Source: an uncultured Oscillospiraceae bacterium
GTDB taxonomy: Bacteria > Bacillota > Clostridia > Oscillospirales > Ruminococcaceae
DNA: 29,977 nt
NCBI GenBank assembly: GCA_934232845.1
Contig: CAKQGD010000019.1
Location: 1-29,977 of the forward strand
Direction: 5' to 3'
The translations under genes and the position numbers were made by a program. Below the pieces are notes generated by a model. It searched no databases. It was not told the origin of the DNA and saw nothing but the letters and a program-made list of their open reading frames with translations. Below are positions 15,496-24,021 of the stretch, in pieces; positions within the stretch are counted from its first letter, which is position 1; each line of letters starts with the position of its first letter.

Positions 15496-16368
15496 ATGTC
15501 CGTTCGTATTAATCGGGAACAGCTCGTGATGCAGTCCGTCATGGGACGTGTGCACCATCCGACCATTTGGCACGGAAATCATTTTAAACTGATTCATACG
15601 GGAGAAAGCGTTGTTCTGCCGAGCGTCGGCGGAATCACCTATAACGTCAGAATCGGTGACAGCGTGTACGGCATGGCCTGCGACCATGTTGAGCCGGGCG
15701 TCAGTCTGAAAAATCCCGACCGCGATGAAAATGATGCGGTTGTGACGCTTGCATGCGTCGGCAACGAAGCGGTTGTCATATCCGGAGAGGCGCGGGGAGA
15801 AAAAGGCAGAGTCACCGGCTTTCATGGGGGAATCGATCATACTCTGCTTTATTTTCCGCAGAAAACGCTCGAGAAACTGCTGCCGGGCGACGCCATCCTG
15901 ATTCGTGCGGTGGGACAGGGAATGCAGATTGCGGGCTTTCCCGACGTGCTGTGCACGAATCTGGATCCGGATCTGTTTGATTTGCTCGGTATCGAACAAA
16001 AAGACGGCCGGCTGCAAGTTCCGGTTGCGGCTGTTGTACCGCCTCATCTGATGGGCGCGGGACAGGGAGAAGGTTCCGGATTTACCGGCGACTATGACAT
16101 TATGACGGCTGACCGCGATGAAATTGAGCGCTGCGGTCTGAATCGTCTCCGCTACGGTGATCTTGTGCTTCTGCAGGACTGTGATAATACTTACGGCCGC
16201 GGATTTTTAAGAGGAGCGGTTTCCATCGGCGTGGTTGTTCATTCCGACTGCGGTATGATGGGCCACGGTCCGGGCGTCACAACGCTTTTGACCTGCAAAA
16301 CGCCAGAGATAGAAGGCGTGATAACCCCCCGTGCCAATTTGGCGGATCTTTGGGGTATCACGCTTTGA
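15496..16368 (+). CDS. DUF4438 family protein
   Basis: A 290-residue cytoplasmic protein with no signal or membrane segment. I assign it by recall to DUF4438, a family known structurally from a Thermotoga protein and without firm function. Features are a His-rich early segment (VHHPTIWHGNHFKLIHTG), GIDHTLLYFP, an MGAGQGEGSGFTGDYDI stretch, and a C-terminal HSDCGMMGHGPGVTTLL that looks like a ligand- or metal-binding loop. The start is ATG 15496, with AGGAGG 7 nt upstream; the frame is open 29 codons further, but that part covers the promoter and leader. It has its own promoter and terminator and does not belong to the liv operon. Confidence 0.75.
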   Translation: MSVRINREQLVMQSVMGRVHHPTIWHGNHFKLIHTGESVVLPSVGGITYNVRIGDSVYGMACDHVEPGVSLKNPDRDENDAVVTLACVGNEAVVISGEARGEKGRVTGFHGGIDHTLLYFPQKTLEKLLPGDAILIRAVGQGMQIAGFPDVLCTNLDPDLFDLLGIEQKDGRLQVPVAAVVPPHLMGAGQGEGSGFTGDYDIMTADRDEIERCGLNRLRYGDLVLLQDCDNTYGRGFLRGAVSIGVVVHSDCGMMGHGPGVTTLLTCKTPEIEGVITPRANLADLWGITL

Positions 16369-16395
16369 AGAAAAAGTGAAAAGGAAATTCACTTT
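16369..16395 (-). terminator. Possible terminator of the SpoVB-like gene
   Basis: On the minus strand, AAAGTGAA and TTCACTTT form an 8-bp AT-rich stem (16373-16380 with 16388-16395), followed by TTCTTC. It lies 100 nt beyond the flippase stop, on the far side of the DUF4438 terminator. The stem is weak. Confidence 0.35.
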
Positions 16396-16414
16396 ACAAA
16401 TAAAGCTTTGCTTT

Positions 16415-16447
16415 TGCCCGGTATCCCACCAGATGCCGGGCATTTTT
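16415..16447 (+). terminator. Terminator of the DUF4438 gene
   Basis: TGCCCGG and CCGGGCA (7-bp stem, inner ATC/GAT pairing possible) are followed by TTTTT (16443-16447). A 9-bp inverted repeat TTGTGAGGA/TCCTCACAA (16446-16454 with 16492-16500) continues into the end of the convergent gene. Confidence 0.8.
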
Positions 16448-16494
16448 GTGAGGAAAAATCCTTTTATATATAAGAAGCTATGTGAATCATATCC

Positions 16495-18072
16495 TCACAA
16501 TCTATCGCCGTAAAACAAAATAGTCTTTTTCGTTTTGTTTTTATTGTGTTCTGCGCGATGCCGTCCATTTTGCAGCCTTTTGTTTTTTGCATCTTCCTCA
16601 CGGTCTTCTCCCGGGCGAACCAACAACAGGCAGGCGCAGTATGACGCGCAGAAGCAAACCCCTTTTACCAAAAGAACTGCCGTTGCGGGGAACGCAACTG
16701 CCGGAATCACAGAGCATGCCCGCGCACAGAGCAGTGCGAATAAAAAGGGAAGAAAAATGAACCGCACCGGCTTCAATCCGACAGAAAGACCGCTTTCCAA
16801 ACGAAGAAGACTGAGAGAGAGATTCAAGAGCTTAGCGCTCAAGACAGAGGCGGCAAGGCCTGCGACTCCAAAGGCCGGTACAAGAATCTGAATCAAAAGA
16901 AGTGATAATCCGGCATCGGCGACAGCGCAGACGGTGGCCCAAATCTGTTTGTCGATGCTGCGCAGGATGCTGTCGACGATCAAGTCAAGGTAAGCGAGCG
17001 GAATAAGGGGGGAGAACAAGACAAGAGCGGATCCGTAAGAAGCATCCGAAAAGAGGCAGAGAGAGATTGCATCTGAAAAGGAGAAAAGAAAGACGCAGCA
17101 TCCCAGAGAAAACGAAATCGTCAGCCGAAGAAGGCGTCTGGTCAAAGAAAGAATGCGCCTTCTGTTGCCGCATACATATGCGCGTGTCAGCGCAGGAACA
17201 ATCACGATTGAAAGACTTGTTAAAATTGCCGCCGGGAAAAACAGCACCGGGTAAACAACGCCGTTTACCGTGCCGTAGAGAGAAACAGCGTCGACGCGGG
17301 TGAGTCCCCACGCGACAAGAGCGGTGGGAATCAGTACCTCTTGAGCGGAGCGCAGCAGCGAGCAGGCGACAGAGCTGACTCCGCTGGGAAGAACAATACG
17401 GAAGAATGCTGCGGCTGAGGGAGGCTCGGTGTTCTCTTTTTCCTTAGAGAAGTTTTTGGGAAGAAACAGACAAGCAAGTCCGAAAGAAAACGCTTCGGCG
17501 GCGACTACGGAAACCATCAGTGCAAAGGCTGTCTGAAAGCTTCCGGGGCGGACCTGCCGGGATAAAAGCAGAGAGACGATTATAATCTGAAAAAGCTGTT
17601 CCAGCCCTTGAAGAAACGAAAGCAGAAGAATTCGTCCCTTGGCGGTGTAATAGCCGTAGAGCGCCGAAGTCATGGCGAGAAAGGGCAGCGCAAGCGATAC
17701 ACACCGCAGCGCGGGTGCAAGGTTTGCTTCGTTCAAAAGGGAAGCGGCGATTTGGGGAGAAAGGAAAAACAGCCCGGCCGCGACGGTGCATCCCCACAAA
17801 AATCCGAAGCACACGCAGAAGCGGAGCACGGATACAGGACTTTTTTTATGCGCAATGGCGCGGGTAGAAAGCTGCGTCGCGGCCAGACGCAGTCCTGCAC
17901 AAGAAAGTGTCGCACAGAATCCGTAAGCAACCGACACAAGCTGTGTAAGTCCGAGCGTACGGATTCCGACGGCGTTGGTAAGCCACACGCTGTACAGAAG
18001 TCCGACTGCGCGCATGAGAAATGAAAAAACCGACAGTCGAATTGTGTCGGCGGCCAGACCGTAACGTCTCAT
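16495..18072 (-). CDS. SpoVB/MATE-like polysaccharide or lipid flippase
   Basis: A 525-residue membrane protein with about 12-14 hydrophobic segments of the MOP flippase superfamily. The N-terminus (RAVGLLYSVWLTNAVG, then LGLTQLVSVAYGF) and a conserved AATQLSTRAIA stretch fit the SpoVB/Wzx branch. SpoVB is needed for spore cortex peptidoglycan synthesis in Bacillus, and relatives flip lipid-linked oligosaccharides. The start is ATG 18072, with GGGGGAG 6 nt upstream; the frame is open 50 codons more, without a ribosome site. The basic hydrophilic tail after the last membrane segment (RPGEDREEDAKNKR onward) is unusual. It is divergent from the secreted SH3b/C39-like gene. Assignment to SpoVB itself rather than another flippase of the family is tentative. 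Confidence 0.8.
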   Translation of the reverse strand: MRRYGLAADTIRLSVFSFLMRAVGLLYSVWLTNAVGIRTLGLTQLVSVAYGFCATLSCAGLRLAATQLSTRAIAHKKSPVSVLRFCVCFGFLWGCTVAAGLFFLSPQIAASLLNEANLAPALRCVSLALPFLAMTSALYGYYTAKGRILLLSFLQGLEQLFQIIIVSLLLSRQVRPGSFQTAFALMVSVVAAEAFSFGLACLFLPKNFSKEKENTEPPSAAAFFRIVLPSGVSSVACSLLRSAQEVLIPTALVAWGLTRVDAVSLYGTVNGVVYPVLFFPAAILTSLSIVIVPALTRAYVCGNRRRILSLTRRLLRLTISFSLGCCVFLFSFSDAISLCLFSDASYGSALVLFSPLIPLAYLDLIVDSILRSIDKQIWATVCAVADAGLSLLLIQILVPAFGVAGLAASVLSAKLLNLSLSLLRLESGLSVGLKPVRFIFLPFLFALLCARACSVIPAVAFPATAVLLVKGVCFCASYCACLLLVRPGEDREEDAKNKRLQNGRHRAEHNKNKTKKTILFYGDRL

Positions 18073-18293
18073 TTTAATCTCCCCCTGCTTCTGTTTTATG
18101 GCAGAGAAGGAACAAAAATACAGGCAAGGGAAAATAAGGAAAAACTCATGCCGAAAAGAAGCTCTTTTCACAAAAAAATTTTTCCAATCGGGCAAAGGGA
18201 AAAGATTCCCAGAGAAAAGCATCCACTAAAAATGGTAAAATCAAAAACGGAAAGGAGGAAAGACCAATTCAAAAACGAAAGGAGTTTATCCCA

Positions 18294-19277
18294 ATGAATC
18301 TGACAGGTAAGAAATGCCTCTGCGTGACCGCGGGGCTGATCTCCTCGATCCTTCTGACGGTTTCATCCTCCGCTGCGAACGCGGACTCGACGGCGGGAAT
18401 TGTGACGACAAGTTCTTCCCCTCTGACGGTGAGGGCATCGGCGTCCGCATCCTCTGGGCGCAGAGCCTCACTTGCCCGCGGCTCTGCCGTTACGCTTCTG
18501 AGCCGTTCCGGTTCGTGGTGGTATGTAGAATACGATGAAGGGAAGTACGGCTATTGTCATGCTTCGTATCTTACGCAGCTTACAGACAGCTATGCCGCAC
18601 AGGTGGCAACCTCCTACGGCAATCTGAATGTGCGAAGCGGCCTTTCTTCCAATACCGCCGTTGTGGGCAGTCTTTCAAAGGGAGAAACGGTTGTTGTGCT
18701 GTCCACTTCATCCGGATGGAGCAAAATTCTGTATGACGGAACCGACGTCGGCTATGTCAGCGCATCTTATTTAAAAAAGTCGGGAACGGGAACTGCCTCT
18801 GGATATTCCTCCGTATCCCTGAGCGTGCCCTCTTACAAGCAGTATGACACTCGCTGGGCATCGAAGACGGTTGGCTCTTCCGGCCAAACGATGAAACAAA
18901 TCGGATGTACGGTGACGGCTCTTGCAATGACGGAAAGCTACCGCACGGGCACAACACTGACTCCGGCATCTATGTTGTCACGGCTTTCTTTTACCTCGGG
19001 AGGGGCGGTTTATTGGCCTTCCAACTACTCCGCTTATACAGGCGGAAGTTATCTCACAAAGATTTATCAGGAACTTTCTTCCGGTACACCGGTCATTATC
19101 GGATCAAAAAACTCCTCCGGCAAAGCGCACTGGGTGGTTGTAACGGGTTTTACGGGAGGATCTCTGACGGCGTCCTCCTTTACGATTCATGATCCGGGAA
19201 CCTCGTGGCGCACGAAACTTTCTGATCTGCTTTCAGAATATCCGTATTTTTATAAGCTGGAATATGCCGAATGGTAA
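18294..19277 (+). CDS. Secreted protein with two SH3b repeats and a C39-like peptidase domain
   Basis: A 327-residue exported protein. A signal peptide (1-30, likely cleaved after AANA) is followed by two bacterial SH3 repeats (about 36-95 and 103-162, the second with LNVRSGLSSNTAVVGSLSKG), which usually bind cell-wall peptidoglycan. The C-terminal half (about 177-327) resembles the C39_2 papain-like family: VPSYKQYDTRW, KQIGCTVTALAM with candidate nucleophile Cys205, KAHWVVVTGF with His279, and IHDPG with Asp300. It probably cuts a peptide or peptide cross-link at the cell surface. GGAG lies 9 nt before the ATG. A near-repeat of the ribosome-site region is found 28 nt upstream. It has its own strong terminator and is divergent from the SpoVB-like gene. 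Confidence 0.85.
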   Translation: MNLTGKKCLCVTAGLISSILLTVSSSAANADSTAGIVTTSSSPLTVRASASASSGRRASLARGSAVTLLSRSGSWWYVEYDEGKYGYCHASYLTQLTDSYAAQVATSYGNLNVRSGLSSNTAVVGSLSKGETVVVLSTSSGWSKILYDGTDVGYVSASYLKKSGTGTASGYSSVSLSVPSYKQYDTRWASKTVGSSGQTMKQIGCTVTALAMTESYRTGTTLTPASMLSRLSFTSGGAVYWPSNYSAYTGGSYLTKIYQELSSGTPVIIGSKNSSGKAHWVVVTGFTGGSLTASSFTIHDPGTSWRTKLSDLLSEYPYFYKLEYAEW

Positions 19278-19295
19278 TCGGCTTTTTGCTGCAGG

Positions 19296-19328
19296 AGAGG
19301 CAGCCGCGGTGAAGCGGCTGCCTCTTTT
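19296..19328 (+). terminator. Terminator of the SH3b/C39-like gene
   Basis: A perfect 11-bp GC-rich stem (19297-19307 with 19314-19324) with loop GGTGAA is followed by TTTT. Confidence 0.85.
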
Positions 19329-19330
19329 GG

Positions 19331-19389
19331 CTTTGAAAAGAGAATGATCTTTCGTATATTTTCAAAGAAAAGGCTGTATGGAACAGCCT
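19331..19389 (+). repeat. Two further inverted repeats downstream of the terminator
   Basis: CTTTGAAAA and TTTTCAAAG (19331-19339 with 19359-19367, 19-nt spacer) and AGGCTG with CAGCCT (19371-19376 with 19384-19389) follow the terminator and precede the yfmF promoter. They may be a secondary terminator region or an upstream operator. There is no coding evidence. Confidence 0.45.
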
Positions 19390-19403
19390 CTCGCGGTAAA
19401 GAC

Positions 19404-19433
19404 TTGAAGAAGGCGGCATATGTGTGTTATACT
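19404..19433 (+). promoter_or_regulatory. SigA-type promoter of the yfmF-yfmH-lgt-folD operon
   Basis: TTGAAG (19404-19409), an 18-nt spacer and TATACT (19428-19433) lie 34 nt before the yfmF ATG. Confidence 0.65.
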
Positions 19434-19467
19434 GAATTTCGATTTACACTGACATGGAGATGAATAA

Positions 19468-20760
19468 ATGACAACACCTCTCATTCGCAGAGAATTTGCA
19501 AACGGCGTCGCGTTTTCTTCCATTCGTGACCCTAAATTTAAACATAACCGGTTGTCGGTTCATTTTATTGTGCCGCTTGATGCGCAGACTGCGTCGGACT
19601 ATGCGCTGCTGGCGCTTCTTTTGCGCAAGGGCTGCCGCTCGTGTCCCGATTTTACAAAGCTTAATCAGCGGCTGGATCTTCTATATGGCGCCGATCTTTC
19701 TTCCGACGTTGCAAAGCTCGGTGCTTGTCAGATCATCAGCTTTTCCGTTACGGCGGTCGACGACCGCTATACGCTCGAGGGAGAAAAGCTTCAGCGCGAA
19801 TGCGCCGAGCTTCTGCGCTCGATTCTTCTGGAACCTTTGATTGAGGAGGGCGCCTTTCCCGAACATGACGTGGAAATTGAGCGGCGCTTTTTGATTGACA
19901 CGATTGAAGCGGAAATTAACGACAAGCGTGCCTATGCCGTGACGGAATGCCGCCGCCGGATGGGGAAAAACGATCCTGCCAGCTTATGCAAGTACGGAAC
20001 TCTTGAGGGAGCGAAGCATACCACGGCCCATTCCGCGGCGTCGGCATACCATGCGCTGCTGCACGGTGCCCGTATTGAAATTGTGTTTGCAGGCTGCGGC
20101 GACCCGCAGGATGCCGAGGATGTATTTTCCGGCGCGTTTGGTGCGCGCAGCGGGCAAAACACCGGCATATTGATGCCCGTAGTGGTGCCAAAGGCGGAAA
20201 AGGTACAGGAATTCACGGATTTCTTTGATGTGGTACAGTCAAAACTGGTAATGGGATTTCGCACAGGCAAGCGTGCTTCTCTCTGCGAGCAGTCGGCAAT
20301 GCGGCTTGCCGCAGCGATTTTCGGGGGAACGCCGAGTTCCAAACTTTTTTTGAATGTCAGAGAAAAGCTTTCTCTCTGCTATTACTGCTCTGCCCGGTAT
20401 GATCGCGTAGGCGCTGTGATGCTTGTGGATTCGGGCGTTGAAAAGGAAAATATTTTTGCTGCGCGCGAAGAAATTCTGCATCAGCTCGATGATCTGAAAA
20501 ACGGAGATTTTTCGGACGAAACGATGGAAAACACCCGTCTGCAGATGATCAACGGCCTGCGCGGCGTATCCGACAGCGCCGGAGCTCTGGAGGACTGGTA
20601 TCTGAACCGGCTTCTTCTCGGCGAGATGACGACGCCCGAACAGGAAATTGCCCTGCTTCGCAATGTCTCCCGCGAGGAAGTGACGGCGGCCGCAAGGCAG
20701 ATTACGCTTGACACCGTATATCTTCTCACCTCTCAAGAGGAAGGGGGCGCTTCTCTTTGA
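19468..20760 (+). CDS. yfmF: M16-family peptidase homologue without active site (YfmF-like)
   Basis: A 430-residue M16-fold protein. The zinc motif HxxEH expected near residue 60 is missing; that region reads LLALLLRKGCRSCPD. This matches YfmF, the inactive partner of YfmH, which NCBI-style annotation links to 5-aminopentanol modification of elongation factor P in Bacillus. The two proteins probably form a heterodimer like other M16B pairs. It starts at ATG 19468 with GGAG upstream and ends overlapping the yfmH start by 4 nt (TTGA), so they are translated together. No EF-P gene lies in the window, so a role in its modification rests on family precedent. Confidence 0.85.
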   Translation: MTTPLIRREFANGVAFSSIRDPKFKHNRLSVHFIVPLDAQTASDYALLALLLRKGCRSCPDFTKLNQRLDLLYGADLSSDVAKLGACQIISFSVTAVDDRYTLEGEKLQRECAELLRSILLEPLIEEGAFPEHDVEIERRFLIDTIEAEINDKRAYAVTECRRRMGKNDPASLCKYGTLEGAKHTTAHSAASAYHALLHGARIEIVFAGCGDPQDAEDVFSGAFGARSGQNTGILMPVVVPKAEKVQEFTDFFDVVQSKLVMGFRTGKRASLCEQSAMRLAAAIFGGTPSSKLFLNVREKLSLCYYCSARYDRVGAVMLVDSGVEKENIFAAREEILHQLDDLKNGDFSDETMENTRLQMINGLRGVSDSAGALEDWYLNRLLLGEMTTPEQEIALLRNVSREEVTAAARQITLDTVYLLTSQEEGGASL

Positions 20761-22040
20761 AGACGGAAATCATCACCGGCTGTCTTGACGGCGAACAATA
20801 TACCCGTATCGAACATCCCAGCGGCCTGACTCTGCTGCTTTGCCCGATGAAGGACTTTTCCGGTGCATACGCGCTGTTTGCGACGCGCTGCGGCTCGATA
20901 GACGACAGCTTCCGCACCTCTGCGGATGAGCCGTATACGCTTGTTCCTGCGGGAATCGCGCACTTTTTAGAGCACAAGCTTTTCGAAAGCGAAGAGGGAG
21001 ATGCGTTTGAACAGTACGCGAAAACCGGAGCAAATGCAAATGCCTATACTTCTTTTGACCGAACGGCCTATCTTTTCGGATGTACAGACCGCTTTCACGA
21101 ATCACTGGAGATTCTTCTGAATCTGGTTACGCATCCGTATTTTACAGAGCAGAGCGTGGAAAAGGAGCAGGGCATCATAGGGCAGGAGATCCGTATGTAC
21201 GACGACAGCCCCGACTGGCGCGTGTTTTTCAACCTGCTTGGTGCGATGTATCACAGCCATCCGCTTCGTGTGGATATCGCGGGTACGGTGGAGTCGATCC
21301 GTGAGATCACGGCAGATCTTCTGTACACATGTTACAATTCCTTTTATAACCTGCACAATATGGTGCTGGCCGTCGCGGGAAATTTTGAGATTGACGCCGT
21401 GGTAGATGCGTGCGATCGTATTTTAAAACCCGCTTCTCCTGCGGTGGTGGAGACCCGTCCTGTAGAAGAGCCCGAGTCTGTGCGGGAAACGCGTGTGGAG
21501 CAGAAATTAGAGGTCGCCTCGCCGCTATTTGAGATCGGATTTAAAGGAACGAGCATCTCGTACCGTGAAAATGTGCTTTCTCAGGCAGTGGGGGAGATTG
21601 TCTGCGACCTTATCGCCGGCGAATCTACGGCGCTTTATCGCGAACTGTATGACGAAGGACTGATCAATACCACCTTTGACAGCGAAGTGCTGGCGGGTCC
21701 GAATTATCTTGCCAATCTCTTTTCCGGAGAATCCCACGATCCCGACGAAGTATTTCGGCGCCTTAAATCGGGAGTAGCACGTCTGCAGCAAAACGGCATT
21801 GATCCCGAGGATTTCGAGCGTGCCCGCCGTGCCGCCTACGGGCGGTATGTCGGCCTGTATGGAAGCATCGAGCCAATGGCGGGAATCCTTGTCATTGCGG
21901 GACTGGCGGGATTTCAGGCGTATGAGCTGCTCGACAGAATTTCCGGTTTGACTTTGAATGACGCACAGGCATATCTGCGTGAAAATTTTAATGTGGATCG
22001 CGCGGCCGTTTCCATTATTCGCGGAGGTGAAGAGGAATGA
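20757..22040 (+). CDS. yfmH: M16-family zinc metallopeptidase (YfmH-like)
   Basis: A 427-residue peptidase of the M16B family with the inverted zinc motif HFLEH (69-73), the following KLFESEEGDAFEQYAKTGA region, and glutamates in the EKEQGIIGQE segment (135-144), one of which should complete the zinc site. It is the active partner of the upstream YfmF-like protein. The start is a TTG at 20757 overlapping the yfmF stop, with an AGGAAGGGGG site about 9 nt upstream. It ends with an ATGA overlap into lgt. The close coupling with lgt (lipoprotein maturation) is of note but may be only housekeeping clustering. Confidence 0.9.
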   Translation: MKTEIITGCLDGEQYTRIEHPSGLTLLLCPMKDFSGAYALFATRCGSIDDSFRTSADEPYTLVPAGIAHFLEHKLFESEEGDAFEQYAKTGANANAYTSFDRTAYLFGCTDRFHESLEILLNLVTHPYFTEQSVEKEQGIIGQEIRMYDDSPDWRVFFNLLGAMYHSHPLRVDIAGTVESIREITADLLYTCYNSFYNLHNMVLAVAGNFEIDAVVDACDRILKPASPAVVETRPVEEPESVRETRVEQKLEVASPLFEIGFKGTSISYRENVLSQAVGEIVCDLIAGESTALYRELYDEGLINTTFDSEVLAGPNYLANLFSGESHDPDEVFRRLKSGVARLQQNGIDPEDFERARRAAYGRYVGLYGSIEPMAGILVIAGLAGFQAYELLDRISGLTLNDAQAYLRENFNVDRAAVSIIRGGEEE

Positions 22041-23077
22041 CAAACTTTATTTCTTTTCCCGGTCTGGGATTGGAATTTACAATTCGGCGGGTTGCCCTTT
22101 CCATCGGGCCTATCAGCATTTACTGGTACGGTATTATCGTGGTGACCGGCATCATTCTCGGTACGCTGTATGCAATGCGCAGAGGCCGCTCGTTTGGCCT
22201 TTCTTCCGAACGCGTTTTGGATGTGGTGATGTATTCGGTCGTTGCCGGTATTGTCGGCGCCCGCATCTATTATGTCGCGTTTACTTGGGACTATTATAAA
22301 GATCATCTCAACGAGATTTTTCGCGTTTGGGAAGGCGGAATCGCTTTTTACGGCGGCATCATCGGCGGTGTCTTATGCGCCTGCCTGCTTTGCCGCTATT
22401 GGAAGCTGCCGTTTTTTCGTATGGCGGATGCTTGTGCGGCCGGCCTGCTGCTCGGACAGGGCATCGGCCGTTGGGGAAATTTTGTCAATGTAGAAGCATT
22501 CGGTGATTATTACACCGGTCTTTTCCGCATGGTAAGCCCGCATATTGATACATATTTCCATCAAAATCCGGCGCTTCTTCCGGGATTTTCCGAGGAAGAG
22601 GTTCTCGCAATGAGTGAAATTCCGGTGCATCCGACGTTTTTGTACGAATCCTTGTGGCTTTTGCTTGGCTTCGTTCTGCTGGCTCTCTATACAAAGCACC
22701 GTCGTTTTCAAGGTGAGCTGACGCTTTTCTATCTCGGCTGGAACGGTCTTGGGCGCGCTGTGATCGAAGGTCTTCGTACGGACAGCCTGATGCTCGGGGG
22801 TATGCGGGTGTCGCAGGTTTTGGCGATTTTGCTTGCCGCGGTGTCGCTGGCAGTTTGGCTTTGGGCCGGCCGGCTTCTGCGCAGCAACCGTATTCCCGCT
22901 TGGATGGACCTCAATACGCCGCTTTCCTGTGATGATACGTCTTTTACAGAAGGTACGGCCATTTCAGAAGAAACGGATGAGAAACCGCCGGAAGAAATTG
23001 AAGAAACCCTTGCTCCTTTGGAGGCGGAAAAATCAGAACCCAAGCAGGAGGAACAGGAAAATGGCACGGATCATTGA
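22037..23077 (+). CDS. lgt: Prolipoprotein diacylglyceryl transferase
   Basis: A 346-residue membrane enzyme that transfers diacylglycerol from phosphatidylglycerol to the lipobox Cys of prolipoproteins such as the LivJ-like protein here. The Lgt signature GIGRWGNFVNVEAFG (142-156) is present, as are the WEGGIAFYGGIIGG loop and HPTFLYESLW in the C-terminal half. Tyr stands where Escherichia coli Lgt has His103, which as far as I recall is usual in Firmicutes. After the last membrane segment there is an acidic tail of about 60 residues (rich in Glu, e.g. EKPPEEIEETLAPLEAEK) that extends the protein beyond the usual 260-290. It overlaps yfmH by 4 nt and folD by 17 nt. Confidence 0.93.
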   Translation: MTNFISFPGLGLEFTIRRVALSIGPISIYWYGIIVVTGIILGTLYAMRRGRSFGLSSERVLDVVMYSVVAGIVGARIYYVAFTWDYYKDHLNEIFRVWEGGIAFYGGIIGGVLCACLLCRYWKLPFFRMADACAAGLLLGQGIGRWGNFVNVEAFGDYYTGLFRMVSPHIDTYFHQNPALLPGFSEEEVLAMSEIPVHPTFLYESLWLLLGFVLLALYTKHRRFQGELTLFYLGWNGLGRAVIEGLRTDSLMLGGMRVSQVLAILLAAVSLAVWLWAGRLLRSNRIPAWMDLNTPLSCDDTSFTEGTAISEETDEKPPEEIEETLAPLEAEKSEPKQEEQENGTDH

Positions 23078-23915
23078 CGGAAAAGCAATCGCAGAAGAGC
23101 TGAGAACAGAACTTCGCCTTTCGGTAGAAAGCATGAAAAAACAGGGCGTTTGCCCCGGACTTGCGGTTGTTCTTGCGGGAGACGATCCTGCTTCCCGCGT
23201 GTATGCACACGGAAAACAAAAGGCCTGTGAGCAGGTAGGAGTGTATTCAAAGGAATATTTTCTGCCCGGCTCGACAACACAGGAAGAAATTCTTGAGCTG
23301 ATTGCACGGCTTAACAAAGATCCTTCCATTGATGGGATTCTTGTGGAGATGCCGTTGCCGCATCACATCAGCGCCTATGCGGTCAGCGCGGCTATTGCGC
23401 CTGAGAAGGACGTAGATTGCTGTGGGCCGGTCAACATTGGGAATCTTTTTATGGGAGAGCATCGGTTTGCGCCCTGTACGCCCGCAGGATGTATGGAACT
23501 GCTGGACCGCTGCGGCGTTGAACTGAAGGGAAAGCATTGTGTTGTGATTGGACGCAGCAATTTTGTCGGTAAGCCGATGGCGATGCTTTTGATGGAACGG
23601 CATGCGACGATTACCATTTGTCATTCCCGCACGGAGGATCTTCCGTCCATTACAAGACAGGCTGACGTACTGGTTTGTGCTGTCGGCAGAGCGGGCCTTG
23701 TTACTGCGGATATGGTGAAGCCGGGCGCCGTAGTGCTCGACGTCGGCATCAATCGAGATCAAAACGGCAAACTTTGCGGGGATGTGGATTTTGCCTCGGT
23801 GGAATCCGTCGCATCCGCTGTCACGCCCGTACCGGGGGGAGTAGGTCCCATGACGGTCGCAATGCTATTAAAAAATACCGTAAACTCCGCCAAAAGACGG
23901 ATGCCGGGTACTTGA
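23061..23915 (+). CDS. folD: Bifunctional methylene-tetrahydrofolate dehydrogenase/cyclohydrolase
   Basis: A 284-residue enzyme that interconverts 5,10-methylene-THF, methenyl-THF and 10-formyl-THF. Signatures are the S-x3-Y-x3-K catalytic set in SRVYAHGKQKAC (Tyr and Lys for the cyclohydrolase), DGILVEMPLPHHI, the dinucleotide-binding GRSNFVGKPMA and the C-terminal PVPGGVGPMTVAML. The start is ATG 23061 with AGGAGG 9 nt upstream, inside the end of lgt. It is last in the yfmF-yfmH-lgt-folD group. The -35 box of the next promoter overlaps its stop codon, and no terminator is visible, so some readthrough into rplU is likely. Confidence 0.95.
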   Translation: MARIIDGKAIAEELRTELRLSVESMKKQGVCPGLAVVLAGDDPASRVYAHGKQKACEQVGVYSKEYFLPGSTTQEEILELIARLNKDPSIDGILVEMPLPHHISAYAVSAAIAPEKDVDCCGPVNIGNLFMGEHRFAPCTPAGCMELLDRCGVELKGKHCVVIGRSNFVGKPMAMLLMERHATITICHSRTEDLPSITRQADVLVCAVGRAGLVTADMVKPGAVVLDVGINRDQNGKLCGDVDFASVESVASAVTPVPGGVGPMTVAMLLKNTVNSAKRRMPGT

Positions 23916-23940
23916 CAAGCTTATCCTCCTCTGATAAAAT
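23912..23940 (+). promoter_or_regulatory. SigA-type promoter of the rplU operon
   Basis: A perfect TTGACA (23912-23917), overlapping the folD stop, is followed by a 17-nt spacer and TAAAAT (23935-23940), giving a leader of about 75 nt before rplU. Confidence 0.8.
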
Positions 23941-23948
23941 AATACTTG

Positions 23949-24021
23949 CCGCGTGTATCCGGCTCGAAGTGCGCCTTTGCGCCGCCGGAATGCAGCGAGA
24001 CTGAATTAAAGCAGGTGTCTT
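23949..24021 (+). promoter_or_regulatory. Structured leader, probably the L21 ribosomal-protein leader
   Basis: The short leader folds into nested stems: CCGGC/GCCGG (23959-23963 with 23984-23988), an inner GCGC-cttt-GCGC hairpin (23971-23982), and an outer helix of seven pairs with two bulges (23952-23958 with 23989-23997). Position and form fit the L21 autoregulatory leaders described in Firmicutes, where the protein is thought to bind its own mRNA. I identified it by position and folding, not by covariance-model match. Confidence 0.55.
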
